NCBI RefSeq assembly: GCF_003600895.1
Contig: NZ_QYRP01000002.1
Span: 2,542,001-2,606,000 of the forward strand
Direction of reading: 5' to 3'
Source of the DNA: Nocardioides cavernaquae
Lineage (GTDB): Bacteria > Actinomycetota > Actinomycetes > Propionibacteriales > Nocardioidaceae
DNA length: 64,000 nt
Part shown: one piece after another, positions 1 through 10,044 of the stretch
How the letters are laid out: every line of letters begins with the position of its first letter
Position numbering within the stretch: the first letter of the stretch is position 1
Notes under the pieces: model-generated
The model's database searches: none
What the model saw: the letters and a program-made list of their open reading frames with translations, nothing else
Told to the model about the DNA's origin: nothing
Made by a program: the position numbers and the translations under genes

Positions 1-1
1 G

Positions 2-667
2 ACCGGTCTGCCGATCATCGAGACGAAGGCCAACGACGTCTCGGCGTTCATCCCGACGAACGTCATCTCGATCACCGACGGACAGATCTTCCTGCAGTCG
101 GACCTGTTCGCGGCCAACCAGCGCCCGGCCATCGACGTCGGTGTCTCGGTCTCGCGTGTCGGTGGCGCGGCCATGACCAAGGCGATGAAGGCGGTCACCG
201 GTTCGCTCAAGGTCGACCTCGCGCAGTTCCGCGCGATGGAGGCGTTCGCCATGTTCGCCTCGGACCTCGACGCCGCGTCGAAGCAGCAGCTGGCCCGCGG
301 TCAGCGCCTCATGGCGCTGCTGAAGCAGCCGGCCTACTCGCCGTACCCGCTGCCGCAGATGACCGTGTCGCTCTGGCTCGGCACGTCGGGTCGCCTCGAC
401 GCGCTCCCGGTCGAGGACGTCATCAAGTTCGAGCACGAGTTCCTCGACTACCTGGGCCGCAGCCACGAGGGCATCCTCGCGGGCATCCGCGAGACCCAGA
501 AGTTCGAGGACTCCACCGAGACGCAGCTCATCGCGGCGTACGACGCGTTCCTGGGCCAGTTCGAGACCTCGGCCGGCGGCTCCATCAAGCCGGGCACCGA
601 GTCTGTCGAGGCCCTCGAGGACGAGAACGTGGCGCAGGAGCAGATCGTCAAGCAGAAGAAGGCCTGA
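2..667 (+). CDS. atpA: ATP synthase F1 subunit alpha, C-terminal part (5' end outside window)
   Basis: This is the last 221 residues of the F1-ATPase alpha subunit, the non-catalytic nucleotide-binding subunit that alternates with beta in the hexameric head. The reading frame is open from base 2 and begins [16 protein letters not shown], followed by the conserved [12 protein letters not shown] and GVSVSRVGG segments of the alpha/beta family and the helical C-terminal domain. The start and Walker A motif lie before the window. A 4-base gap separates it from atpG, so it is the upstream gene of the atp operon here. Confidence 0.97.
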   Translation, partial: TGLPIIETKANDVSAFIPTNVISITDGQIFLQSDLFAANQRPAIDVGVSVSRVGGAAMTKAMKAVTGSLKVDLAQFRAMEAFAMFASDLDAASKQQLARGQRLMALLKQPAYSPYPLPQMTVSLWLGTSGRLDALPVEDVIKFEHEFLDYLGRSHEGILAGIRETQKFEDSTETQLIAAYDAFLGQFETSAGGSIKPGTESVEALEDENVAQEQIVKQKKA

Positions 668-671
668 ACCA

Positions 672-3033
<2,362 letters not shown>

Positions 3034-3034
<1 letters not shown>

Positions 3035-3426
3035 TGGCTGGTCAGCTTCACGTCGAGCTGGTTGCCGCCGATCGCATCGTGTGGTCGGGCGAGGCCAAGA
3101 TGGTCATCGCCCGCACCACCGAGGGCGACGTCGGCATCCTGCCCGGACACGCTCCGATGCTCTCCCTGCTGGTCGATGGCGTCGTCGACGTCCAGACCAA
3201 CGAGGGTGAGACCTGGGTCGCGGCCGTGGATGCTGGCTTCCTGTCGGTGGCCAACAACCGGGTCTCGATCCTGTCCGAGCACGCTGAGATGTCGCACGAG
3301 ATCGACCTCGAGAAGGCGCGTCACGACCTCGAGCGGGCGAAGGCCTCGGGCGAGCACGGCGATGAGGCATCGGCTGCGGTGACCCGCGCCGAGGCACGGA
3401 TCCGGGCAGTCGAGAAGGCTTCCTGA
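3034..3426 (+). CDS. atpC: ATP synthase F1 subunit epsilon
   Basis: The 130-residue epsilon subunit: an N-terminal beta-sandwich (MAGQLHVELVAADRIVWSGE, then EGDVGILPGHAPML) followed by a helical C-terminal part that can regulate ATP hydrolysis. The start ATG overlaps the atpD stop codon by one base; an upstream in-frame GTG at 3007 lies inside atpD and was rejected. It is the last gene of the operon and is followed by a strong hairpin. Confidence 0.97.
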
Positions 3427-3450
3427 GTTTCGCCTGGACACCTGTTTAAC

Positions 3451-3494
3451 GACCCCGGTCGTGTGGCGCTAGAGTTTCGCCACCGACCGGGGTC
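3451..3494 (+). terminator. Long inverted repeat after the atp operon
   Basis: Arms GACCCCGGTCG (3451-3461) and CGACCGGGGTC (3484-3494) pair perfectly. An inner TGGCG/CGCCA pair continues the stem after a one-base bulge, leaving a 9-base loop. The position just after atpC fits termination of the ATP synthase operon. The loop contains TAGAGT, so a promoter for the next gene could overlap it. Confidence 0.75.
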
Positions 3495-3515
3495 GACGCT
3501 TTGTGGGGAGGATGG

Positions 3516-3953
3516 ATGGCCGCGTGGCAGTGGGGCGTTGAGGCGCTCGTGGCTGGGCTCTTCCTGGTCGTCTGCTTCGGTCTCTGCCTGGTCATCCGCC
3601 GTCGGCTGATCTCCCGCCACGGCGGCACCTTCGAGCTTGCCTACCGCGCCCGCGACGTTGTCGCCGGGCGCGGTTGGGTTCTCGGGATCGGTCGGTACTC
3701 CGGCGAGGAGCTCGAGTGGTTCCGGATCTTCTCGGTCTCCCCGCGGCCCCGGCACGTGTGGCACCGCAAGACGATGGAGTACGCCGGGCGGCGTGAGCCC
3801 GCGGGCATCGAGACGATGTCGCTCTACCCCGACCACGTGGTCGTGTCGTGCACGACGCCGACCGGTGGAGTGGAGCTCGCCATGAGCCAGCCCTCGCTCA
3901 CCGGCTTCCAGTCCTGGCTCGAGGCCGGGCCGCCCGGCGCCGAGATCCACTGA
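3516..3953 (+). CDS. DUF2550 family membrane-anchored protein
   Basis: A 145-residue protein of the DUF2550 family, found right after the ATP synthase operon in many actinobacteria; its function is unknown. One N-terminal membrane segment (about residues 4-26) is followed by a basic RRR stretch and a soluble domain containing FELAYRARDV and HVWHRKTMEY. The ATG at 3516 follows a GGGGAGG site at 3505-3511. A TTG at 3501 would only add residues in front. Probably inner-membrane anchored with a cytoplasmic domain. Confidence 0.85.
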   Translation: MAAWQWGVEALVAGLFLVVCFGLCLVIRRRLISRHGGTFELAYRARDVVAGRGWVLGIGRYSGEELEWFRIFSVSPRPRHVWHRKTMEYAGRREPAGIETMSLYPDHVVVSCTTPTGGVELAMSQPSLTGFQSWLEAGPPGAEIH

Positions 3954-3970
3954 CCGCCTACCCTGACGCC

Positions 3971-4855
3971 ATGGTGAAGCCTGCTGTTGCGATAGACCGG
4001 ATCAACGCCGTCTTTGGCCGCCACCCCGGCTACCGGGCGCTGCACGCCAAGGGGCGCTTCTACACCGGCACCTTCACACCGACCCCGGCGGCCGGTGCGC
4101 TCTGTGCCGCACTCCACTTCCAGGCGCCGGTCCCGGTGCGGGTGCGCTGGTCCAATGGCGGCGGTCACCCCGGAGTCGGCGACCGCGCTCCCGACGTACG
4201 CGGCATGGCGGTCTCGTTCCGGCTCCCGGATGACACGGCGACCGACCTGCTCGGCCAGACCGCTCCGCGCTTTCCTGTGCGCACGGTCGAGGACTTCCTG
4301 GACCTGGTCGAGAGCAGCAAGCCGCACCAGGTGCCCGGGTTCCTGCGTCGGCACCGGGATGCGATCGGCGCGATCCTCGCCAACGCCAAGGCCAAGGCGA
4401 TCATCGCGCCGTTCTCCTACGCCGAGGCGACGTTCTACCCGGTGCACGCCTACCGGTGGACGGCTCCTGACGGCACGCAGCGGTGGGTGCGTTATGTGCT
4501 CGAGCCGCTTGCGGCGAAGGATGAGCGCCCATCAGCGAAGATCTCCGGCAAGAACCGGCTCTTCGACGAGATGGAGGCCCGGCTGGCCGAGCACCCGGTG
4601 CGCTACCGCCTGCAGGTGACGGTGGCGTCGGCCGGTGACGATCCGCACGACCCCATGTCGGTCTGGAAGGGCGACCGGGTGATTGACGCCGGCACGGTCG
4701 AGGTCACCGCCACCGACCCCGCACGCGAGACCGGGGGAGAGATCGTGGTCTTCGACCCGACCCGTGTCGTGGCGGGCATCGAGCTCTCGAACGACCCGAT
4801 CCTCCATTACCGCGCAGCTGCGTACTCCGAGTCGGCATCGCGCCGGATGGGCTGA
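3971..4855 (+). CDS. Small catalase-family peroxidase (SrpA-like)
   Basis: A 294-residue member of the short catalase-related family, about 200 residues shorter than true catalases. Key haem-site elements are visible: the distal His in ALHAKGRFYTGTF, the VRVRWSNGGG and DVRGMAVSFRL core strands, and a C-terminal tyrosine in AAAYSESASRRMG that fits the proximal haem ligand. Likely a haem peroxidase or catalase-like enzyme against peroxides. A TACCCT hexamer ends 6 bases before the ATG, suggesting a leaderless start. The stop overlaps the next start (ATGA), coupling it to a SelW-like protein. Confidence 0.85.
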   Translation: MVKPAVAIDRINAVFGRHPGYRALHAKGRFYTGTFTPTPAAGALCAALHFQAPVPVRVRWSNGGGHPGVGDRAPDVRGMAVSFRLPDDTATDLLGQTAPRFPVRTVEDFLDLVESSKPHQVPGFLRRHRDAIGAILANAKAKAIIAPFSYAEATFYPVHAYRWTAPDGTQRWVRYVLEPLAAKDERPSAKISGKNRLFDEMEARLAEHPVRYRLQVTVASAGDDPHDPMSVWKGDRVIDAGTVEVTATDPARETGGEIVVFDPTRVVAGIELSNDPILHYRAAAYSESASRRMG

Positions 4856-5151
4856 TGATGACGGAACCCCGGATCGTCATCACCTACTGCACCCAGTGCA
4901 AGTGGCTGCTGCGCGCCCAGTGGTACGCCGGGGAGCTGCTGACGACCTTCGCGGACGAAGTCGGTGAGGTCGCCCTCGCGCCGTCCACCGGGGGAGTCTT
5001 CCGGATCGATGTCGCCGGTGAGCCGGTGTGGAACCGCAAGCGCGACGGTGGGTTCCCGGAGATCACCGACCTCAAGCGCCGCGTCCGCGACCTGATCGCC
5101 CCGGAGAAGTCCCTCGGCCACGCGGACCGGGTGGATCAGTCCGAGGACTGA
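4855..5151 (+). CDS. SelT/SelW/SelH (Rdx) family CxxC protein
   Basis: A 98-residue thioredoxin-fold protein of the SelW-like family. The N-terminus IVITYCTQCKWLLRAQWYA carries CxxC at residues 12 and 15 in place of the CxxU of animal selenoproteins. The downstream GGVFRIDVAG and KRDGGFPEITDLKRRVRDLI are typical of the family. Two consecutive ATGs exist (4855 and 4858); the first overlaps the catalase stop. The 3' end overlaps the convergent adenosyltransferase gene by 16 bases. A redox role beside a peroxidase is plausible but inferred. Confidence 0.85.
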   Translation: MMTEPRIVITYCTQCKWLLRAQWYAGELLTTFADEVGEVALAPSTGGVFRIDVAGEPVWNRKRDGGFPEITDLKRRVRDLIAPEKSLGHADRVDQSED

Positions 5152-5735
5152 CTGCGCTCTCCGCCCGGGACCCAGAGGACATCCCCGTTCTCACGGTTGG
5201 CGTACCGCGCCAGGATGAACAGCAGGTCCGAGAGCCGGTTGAGGTACTTGATCGCCAACAGGTTCATGGTCTCGCCGTGCTCGGCGTACGCCGCCCAGCC
5301 GGCCCGCTCCGCACGGCGTACGACGGTGCGCGCGACGTGCAGGTGGGCGGCCGGGATCGTGCCGCCGTTGAGGATGAAGGACCGCAAGGCGGTCAACGAC
5401 TCGTTGTAGTGGTCACACCAGCCCTCGAGCCGGTCGATGTAGTCCTGCTCGACGCGCAGAGCGGGGTACTCCGGGTCGGGGACGACGGGTGTGCCGAGGT
5501 CCGCGCCGACGTCGAAGAGGTCGTTCTGGATGTGCGTGAGGACGGCGACGACATCGTCCCCGAGCGCGGCGGAGCCGGCCGCGTGGGCCAGGACGACACC
5601 GATCTGGGCGTTGGCCTCGTCGACGTCGGCATAGGCCACGAGACGCAGGTCGGTCTTCGAGGTTTCGCTCATGTCGGCCAGTCGGGTGGTGCCTGCGTCG
5701 CCGGTGCGCGTGTAGATCCGGGTGAGATTGACCAT
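5136..5735 (-). CDS. PduO-type cob(I)alamin adenosyltransferase
   Basis: A 199-residue ATP:cob(I)alamin adenosyltransferase that makes adenosylcobalamin. The nucleotide-binding TRTGDAGTT is near the N-terminus, and VRRAERAGWAAY and NRLSDLLFILARYANR provide the conserved C-terminal residues. The product is the cofactor of the mutase encoded 0.5 kb away (MeaA), giving a coherent context. A TAGTCT hexamer lies 6 bases before the ATG on the minus strand, suggesting leaderless mRNA. Divergent from the STAS gene. Confidence 0.93.
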   Translation of the reverse strand: MVNLTRIYTRTGDAGTTRLADMSETSKTDLRLVAYADVDEANAQIGVVLAHAAGSAALGDDVVAVLTHIQNDLFDVGADLGTPVVPDPEYPALRVEQDYIDRLEGWCDHYNESLTALRSFILNGGTIPAAHLHVARTVVRRAERAGWAAYAEHGETMNLLAIKYLNRLSDLLFILARYANRENGDVLWVPGGERSQSSD

Positions 5736-5833
5736 GCGCTGAGACTACCGACGCAACCGATCCGACGCGCCACGCGTCATACCGTGCAGGAGCGGGTACC
5801 GGGGATAGCGTGGGGAACGCGAAGGAGTCGTAG

Positions 5834-6154
5834 ATGGGTGATGGCGTGGATGACGGGATGGACGAGCACAGCCTGGAGCTGAGCGGGTCCGTGGACGCGC
5901 GCACGAGCCGTGAGGTCCGGTCCGCGCTGCAGGCCCTGATCGAGGTGCCCGGGCGCATCGTGGTGGTCGATCTGCGCCGGGTGACCTCGGCGGACGTCAT
6001 CGGGCTGCGTGTGATCGCTGCCGCCAGTCGCAATGCGTCGCTCCGGGGGAGCCGGGTCGTCCTCCGCGCCGCCCCGCCTGCCGTGCGCCGGCTGTTCACG
6101 ATCTCGCGCCTTGCCCGCGTGGTGGAGTTCGAGGAGACCCGCCGGGTGTCGTGA
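5834..6154 (+). CDS. STAS-domain protein, anti-sigma-factor-antagonist fold
   Basis: A 106-residue single STAS domain. In phosphorylatable antagonists the motif reads D-S-S/T-G-L; here it reads ADVIGLRVI, so Asp54 is kept but the phosphorylated Ser is Val55. It therefore may not be controlled by an anti-sigma kinase in the usual way. An AAGGAG site at 5821-5826 supports the ATG at 5834. No anti-sigma or sigma gene is adjacent, so the partner is unknown. Confidence 0.8.
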   Translation: MGDGVDDGMDEHSLELSGSVDARTSREVRSALQALIEVPGRIVVVDLRRVTSADVIGLRVIAAASRNASLRGSRVVLRAAPPAVRRLFTISRLARVVEFEETRRVS

Positions 6155-6166
6155 TTGCCACACCCG
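6143..6166. terminator. Inverted repeat across the STAS stop codon, upstream of meaA
   Basis: CGGGTGT (6143-6149) and ACACCCG (6160-6166) form a perfect 7-bp dyad around a 10-base loop that includes the STAS stop codon. It could end the STAS transcript or act as an operator about 30 bases upstream of the meaA -10 hexamer. Sequence alone does not separate these. Confidence 0.4.
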
Positions 6167-6210
6167 AGATGCGGTGACCAAGGCCACTGTCTCCCCTAGG
6201 CTGTCGGCTT

Positions 6211-8205
6211 ATGAGCAAGGACAAGCCCTGGGTGATGCGCACGTACGCCGGTCACTCGACTGCCGCTGCGTCGAACGCGTTGTACCGCACGAACCTCGCG
6301 AAGGGTCAGACCGGACTTTCGGTGGCCTTCGACCTCCCCACGCAGACGGGTTACGACCCCGATTCGCCGCTCTCGCGCGGTGAGGTCGGCAAGGTCGGCG
6401 TGCCGGTCCCGCACATGGGTGAGATGCGCCGTCTCTTCCAGGACATCCCGCTCACCGAGATGAACACCTCGATGACCATCAACGCGACCGCCATGTGGCT
6501 GCTCGCGATGTACCAGGTCGCCGCCGAGGAGCAGAACCCCGGCATGGAGCCGGTCGAGGTCGCCGCTCTGCTGGCCGGCACCACCCAGAACGACATCATC
6601 AAGGAGTACCTGTCGCGCGGGACGTACGTGTTCCCGCCGCAGCACTCCCTGCGCCTGATCAGCGACATGATCGCCTACACGGTCAACAACATCCCCAAGT
6701 GGAACCCGATCAACATCTGCAGCTACCACCTGCAGGAGGCCGGCGCGACGCCCGTGCAGGAGCTCGCCTACTCGCTGACCACCGCCATCGCGGTGCTCGA
6801 CGCGGTCAAGGCCGCCGGCCAGGTCTCCGAGGACGACTTCGAGAAGACCGTCGGTCGCATCTCCTTCTTCGTCAACGCCGGTGTGCGCTTCGTCGAGGAG
6901 ACCTGCAAGATGCGGGCCTTCAACCAGCTGTGGGACGAGATCACCCGCGAGCGCTACGGCGTGCAGGACCCGAAGATGCGCCGCTTCCGCTACGGCGTCC
7001 AGGTCAACTCGCTCGGCCTGACCGAGGCGCAGCCGGAGAACAACGTCCAGCGCATCGTGCTGGAGATGCTCGGCGTCTCGCTGTCCAAGAACGCCCGCGC
7101 CCGCGCCATCCAGCTCCCCGCGTGGAACGAGGCCCTCGGCCTCCCGCGTCCATGGGACCAGCAGTGGTCGCTGCGCCTCCAGCAGGTCCTGGCCTTCGAG
7201 TCCGACCTGCTCGAGTACGACGACATCTTTGACGGCTCGCACGTCATCGCTGCCAAGGTCGCCGAGCTGGTCGAGGGCGCCAAGGCCGAGATGGACCGCG
7301 TGCAGGCCATGGGCGGCGCGATCCCTGCGGTCGAGTCCGGCTACATGAAGTCCAACCTCGTCTCGAGCCACGCGGCTCGCCGCGCCAAGATCGAGGCCGG
7401 CGAGGAGATCATCGTCGGCGTCAACAAGTTCGAGACCACCGAGCCGTCACCGCTGACCGCCAACCTTGACGAGGCGATCATGACCGCCGACCCGAAGGCG
7501 GAAGAGGCCGCGATCGAGTCCGTCCGCGCCTGGAAGGAGCAGCGCGACGAGACTGCTGTCACCGAAGCTCTCGCTCAGCTCGCGGCAGACGCCAAGACGG
7601 ACAAGAACCTCATGGAGGCCACTCTGGCCGCCGCCCGGGCCGGTGCCACCACCGGCGAGTGGGCCGGCACGCTGCGTGAGGTCTTCGGCGAGTTCCGTGC
7701 CCCGACCGGTGTCTCCGGCGCAGTCGGTGTTGCCGAGGCCGGCACCGAGCTGACCGCTGTCCGCGACCGGGTCAAGGCCACCGGTGACGAGCTGGGCGGC
7801 CGCCTGCGCCTCCTGGTCGGCAAGCCCGGCCTGGACGGACACTCCAACGGCGCCGAGCAGGTCGCCGTGCGCGCCCGCGACGCCGGCTTCGAGGTCATCT
7901 ACCAGGGCATCCGCCTGACGCCCGAGCAGATCGTCGCCGCCGCTGTGGCGGAGGACGTCCACTGCGTCGGCCTGTCGATCCTCTCCGGATCGCACATGGA
8001 GCTGGTTCCGACGGTGCTCGACGGCCTCAAGGCCGCGGGTGTCGGCGACATCCCGGTGATCGTCGGCGGCATCATCCCCGAGTCTGACGGCAAGAAGCTG
8101 ATCGAGCTCGGCGTGGCCGCCGTCTACACCCCGAAGGACTTCGGCCTGACGGAGATCATGGGCGGCATCGTCGACGTGATCCGCAAGGCCAACGACCTCG
8201 ACTGA
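6211..8205 (+). CDS. meaA: Ethylmalonyl-CoA mutase (MeaA/Ecm), adenosylcobalamin-dependent
   Basis: A 664-residue single-chain acyl-CoA mutase. The N-terminal TIM-barrel substrate domain (PTQTGYDPDSPLSRGEVG, TEMNTSMTINATAMWLL) is followed by a C-terminal B12-binding domain with the DxHxxG motif at residues 542-547 (DGHSNG) and GLSILSGSH after it. The length and TINATAMWLL fit MeaA/ethylmalonyl-CoA mutase rather than methylmalonyl-CoA mutase, which is longer. It interconverts ethylmalonyl-CoA and methylsuccinyl-CoA. TAGGCT at 6197-6202 precedes the ATG by 8 bases (leaderless). Ccr, epimerase, MeaB and the cofactor enzyme are all in this window. Confidence 0.9.
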   Translation: MSKDKPWVMRTYAGHSTAAASNALYRTNLAKGQTGLSVAFDLPTQTGYDPDSPLSRGEVGKVGVPVPHMGEMRRLFQDIPLTEMNTSMTINATAMWLLAMYQVAAEEQNPGMEPVEVAALLAGTTQNDIIKEYLSRGTYVFPPQHSLRLISDMIAYTVNNIPKWNPINICSYHLQEAGATPVQELAYSLTTAIAVLDAVKAAGQVSEDDFEKTVGRISFFVNAGVRFVEETCKMRAFNQLWDEITRERYGVQDPKMRRFRYGVQVNSLGLTEAQPENNVQRIVLEMLGVSLSKNARARAIQLPAWNEALGLPRPWDQQWSLRLQQVLAFESDLLEYDDIFDGSHVIAAKVAELVEGAKAEMDRVQAMGGAIPAVESGYMKSNLVSSHAARRAKIEAGEEIIVGVNKFETTEPSPLTANLDEAIMTADPKAEEAAIESVRAWKEQRDETAVTEALAQLAADAKTDKNLMEATLAAARAGATTGEWAGTLREVFGEFRAPTGVSGAVGVAEAGTELTAVRDRVKATGDELGGRLRLLVGKPGLDGHSNGAEQVAVRARDAGFEVIYQGIRLTPEQIVAAAVAEDVHCVGLSILSGSHMELVPTVLDGLKAAGVGDIPVIVGGIIPESDGKKLIELGVAAVYTPKDFGLTEIMGGIVDVIRKANDLD

Positions 8206-8222
8206 CGTGGAGCAGGTTGTCC

Positions 8223-8237
8223 AGCGTCTGTGACGCT
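8223..8237 (+). terminator. Short hairpin after meaA
   Basis: AGCGTC (8223-8228), TGT loop, GACGCT (8232-8237): a perfect 6-bp stem 17 bases after the meaA stop, without a T-run. Likely limits read-through into the iron-box promoter that follows. Confidence 0.4.
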
Positions 8238-8246
8238 CGCAACCTT

Positions 8247-8265
8247 TCAGGTAAGCCTTGCCTTA
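8247..8265 (+). promoter_or_regulatory. DtxR/IdeR-like iron box overlapping a leaderless promoter
   Basis: The 19 bases TCAGGTAAGCCTTGCCTTA match 13 of 19 positions of the DtxR/IdeR consensus TTAGGTTAGGCTAACCTAA and contain a near-perfect dyad (AGGTAAG / CTTGCCT). A -10-like TACCTT follows at 8274-8279, exactly 6 bases before the GTG of the next gene, so the box covers the -35 region, where an iron-bound repressor would block transcription. The match is by eye only. Confidence 0.55.
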
Positions 8266-8285
8266 GTAGGTGCTACCTTCGGAAC

Positions 8286-8459
8286 GTGGGCAAGAAGAAG
8301 TCGAAGTCAGGCAAGGGCTGCATGCCCAAGAAGGAGTGCTGCCTCAGCAAGAGCCGGTGTGGGCGTTGCCCCATCCGCATGCTGAAGGAGGGCACCATGC
8401 CGTCCGGCTACACCGTCCACAAGCGCAAGCTGGTCAAGGTCGGCAAGAAGGCCGCCTAG
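8286..8459 (+). CDS. Small Cys-rich, Lys-rich protein, probably iron-regulated
   Basis: A 57-residue basic protein with five cysteines in the pattern C-x5-CC-x5-C-x2-C (residues 12, 18, 19, 25, 28), flanked by lysine-rich ends (MGKKKSKSGKG; KRKLVKVGKKAA). I do not recognise a named family. The GTG start is set by the leaderless promoter (TACCTT 6 bases upstream); a longer ORF starting at 8217 would read through the iron box and was rejected. The Cys pattern suggests metal or Fe-S binding. It lies directly before a ferritin gene, so a role in iron handling is inferred. Confidence 0.7.
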   Translation: MGKKKSKSGKGCMPKKECCLSKSRCGRCPIRMLKEGTMPSGYTVHKRKLVKVGKKAA

Positions 8460-8472
8460 GTGATCTGTCAAG

Positions 8473-8490
8473 CAAGGCAGTCCTGCCTTG
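8473..8490. promoter_or_regulatory. Perfect dyad upstream of ferritin
   Basis: CAAGGCAG (8473-8480), TC, CTGCCTTG (8483-8490) is a perfect 8-bp inverted repeat about 80 bases before the ferritin ATG and upstream of a TAGCGT hexamer at 8513-8518. It resembles the iron box at 8247 in sharing TGCCTT, but it has an even centre and only about 7 of 19 matches to the DtxR consensus. It may be a metal-regulator operator or a hairpin ending the small upstream gene. Confidence 0.4.
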
Positions 8491-8569
8491 GTTGCGTTGT
8501 CCCAGTGAACCGCTAGCGTTTGCGGATCCGGGCGATCTGCCCGCAGTACAGACCACGAGGAGACACCCC

Positions 8570-9094
8570 ATGGCCGCCCAGCGCTTCGTCGAGCAGCTCA
8601 ACGCCCAGATCGGCAACGAGCTCGCTGCCCACAACCAGTACCTTGCGTGCGCGATCTACTACGACGCGCAGACGATGCCGCAGATGGCCGCCTTCTTCTA
8701 CGGCCAGGCGCTCGAGGAGCGCGACCACGCCATGATGATGGTGCAGTACCTCCTCGACACCGACGCCGACGTCACGATCCCCGCGGTCCCGGCCGCGATC
8801 TCCACCTTCGACGACATCGTCGCCCCGGTGGCCCTGGCACTCGAGCAGGAGAAGCGCGTCACTGCCCAGATCAACGAGCTGATCCGGATCACCCGTGACG
8901 AGTTCGACTTCGCCTCCGAGCAGTTCATGGGCTGGTTCATCAAGGAGCAGGTCGAGGAAATGGCGACGATGAGCGACCTCCTCACTGTTGTCGGCCGCAA
9001 CCTCGACAACATCAACAACATCGAGGCGTACGTCGTGCGCGAGCAGGGTGGCGAAGGGGTCGACCCGACCGCTCCGCGCGCCGCTGGCGCCTGA
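8570..9094 (+). CDS. Ferritin (FtnA-type, haem-free)
   Basis: A 174-residue ferritin with a complete ferroxidase centre by alignment to E. coli FtnA: Glu17, Glu50, His53, Glu94, Gln127 and Glu130 all fall at the expected positions (NELAAHNQY, EERDHAMMM, KEQVEEM). It oxidises and stores iron in a 24-mer shell. The ATG at 8570 follows CACGAGGAG; the in-frame region upstream is non-coding and holds the dyad operator. Together with the preceding small protein it forms an iron-storage locus. Confidence 0.93.
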   Translation: MAAQRFVEQLNAQIGNELAAHNQYLACAIYYDAQTMPQMAAFFYGQALEERDHAMMMVQYLLDTDADVTIPAVPAAISTFDDIVAPVALALEQEKRVTAQINELIRITRDEFDFASEQFMGWFIKEQVEEMATMSDLLTVVGRNLDNINNIEAYVVREQGGEGVDPTAPRAAGA

Positions 9095-9123
9095 CCCCGG
9101 ACAATCCGCGCTAGCGTGCCGTC

Positions 9124-10044
9124 ATGGCACGCGTGATCGTGGTCGGGGCAGGGGTGGTCGGGCTGACCTGCGCGGTCCGGCTCCTGGAGTCGGGTCATCG
9201 GGTCGACATCGTCGCCCGGGACCTGCCGCTGGAGACGACCAGTGCGGTCGCCGCCGCGTTCTGGTACCCGTACCGCGCGTTTCCGCAGGACCGCGTGACG
9301 GCATGGGCAGCCGTGTCGTACGCCGAGTACGTCGGGCTCGCCGGCGACCCTGAGGCCGGGGTCCGCATGGTCACGGGCACGGAGGTGCACCGGGAGCGCC
9401 AGCAGGATCCCTGGTGGCGCGCGGCGATGCCGTCCTCGCTGGATCGCGAGACGGCGCTCCCCGAGGGTTGCGCCGACGGGTGGACCTTCGTGACGCCGGT
9501 CGTCGAGATGCCGTTCTTCCTGCGCTGGCTGACGAAACGGGTCGAGGACCTCGGCGGCACGATCACCCGGATGAACCTCGCCGGGCTACCGCCGGTGGAG
9601 CCGGGTGGAGCCCAGGTGGTGGTGAACTGCTCCGGGCTGGGGGCTCGATTGCTCGGAAATGACCGCTCGGTGGTGCCGGTGAGCGGGCAGGTGGTGCGCG
9701 TGGCCCAGATCGGGCTCGATCGCTGGTGGCTGGACCCCGAGGGACCGACGTACATCGTGCCGCGGTCCGCGGACATCGTTGTCGGCGGCACGGACGTCGA
9801 GGGCGATTGGAGCCGCACGCCGTCGCCCGTCACTGCTCAGGAGATCCTGCGGCGCGCCTCGCGCCTGGTGCCCGGGCTGAGCCGCGCCACCGTGCTCGGC
9901 CACCGCGTCGGGCTGAGGCCGGTCCGGCCCGCCGTCCGGGTGGAGCGCGTCGGCGATGTCGTCCACTGCTACGGCCACGGCGGTGCTGGCGTCACACTGG
10001 CGTGGGGCACCGCGGACGAGGTCGCGGCGCTCGTCAGCTCTTGA
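9124..10044 (+). CDS. D-amino-acid oxidase family FAD enzyme
   Basis: A 306-residue DAAO-type flavoenzyme, which oxidises D-amino acids to 2-oxo acids with H2O2 release. Visible are the N-terminal FAD dinucleotide motif VVGAGVVGLTCA, the AAAFWYPYR segment, and the C-terminal GHGGAGVTLAWG flavin-binding motif. TAGCGT at 9112-9117 lies 6 bases before the ATG (leaderless). The 3' end overlaps the convergent DUF952 gene by 11 bases. The exact substrate cannot be read from sequence. Confidence 0.88.
   Translation: MARVIVVGAGVVGLTCAVRLLESGHRVDIVARDLPLETTSAVAAAFWYPYRAFPQDRVTAWAAVSYAEYVGLAGDPEAGVRMVTGTEVHRERQQDPWWRAAMPSSLDRETALPEGCADGWTFVTPVVEMPFFLRWLTKRVEDLGGTITRMNLAGLPPVEPGGAQVVVNCSGLGARLLGNDRSVVPVSGQVVRVAQIGLDRWWLDPEGPTYIVPRSADIVVGGTDVEGDWSRTPSPVTAQEILRRASRLVPGLSRATVLGHRVGLRPVRPAVRVERVGDVVHCYGHGGAGVTLAWGTADEVAALVSS

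Noticed and set aside
6155..6210. Cobalamin riboswitch upstream of meaA
   Set aside because: The gap is only 56 bases and the promoter hexamer is 8 bases from the ATG, leaving no leader for a riboswitch.
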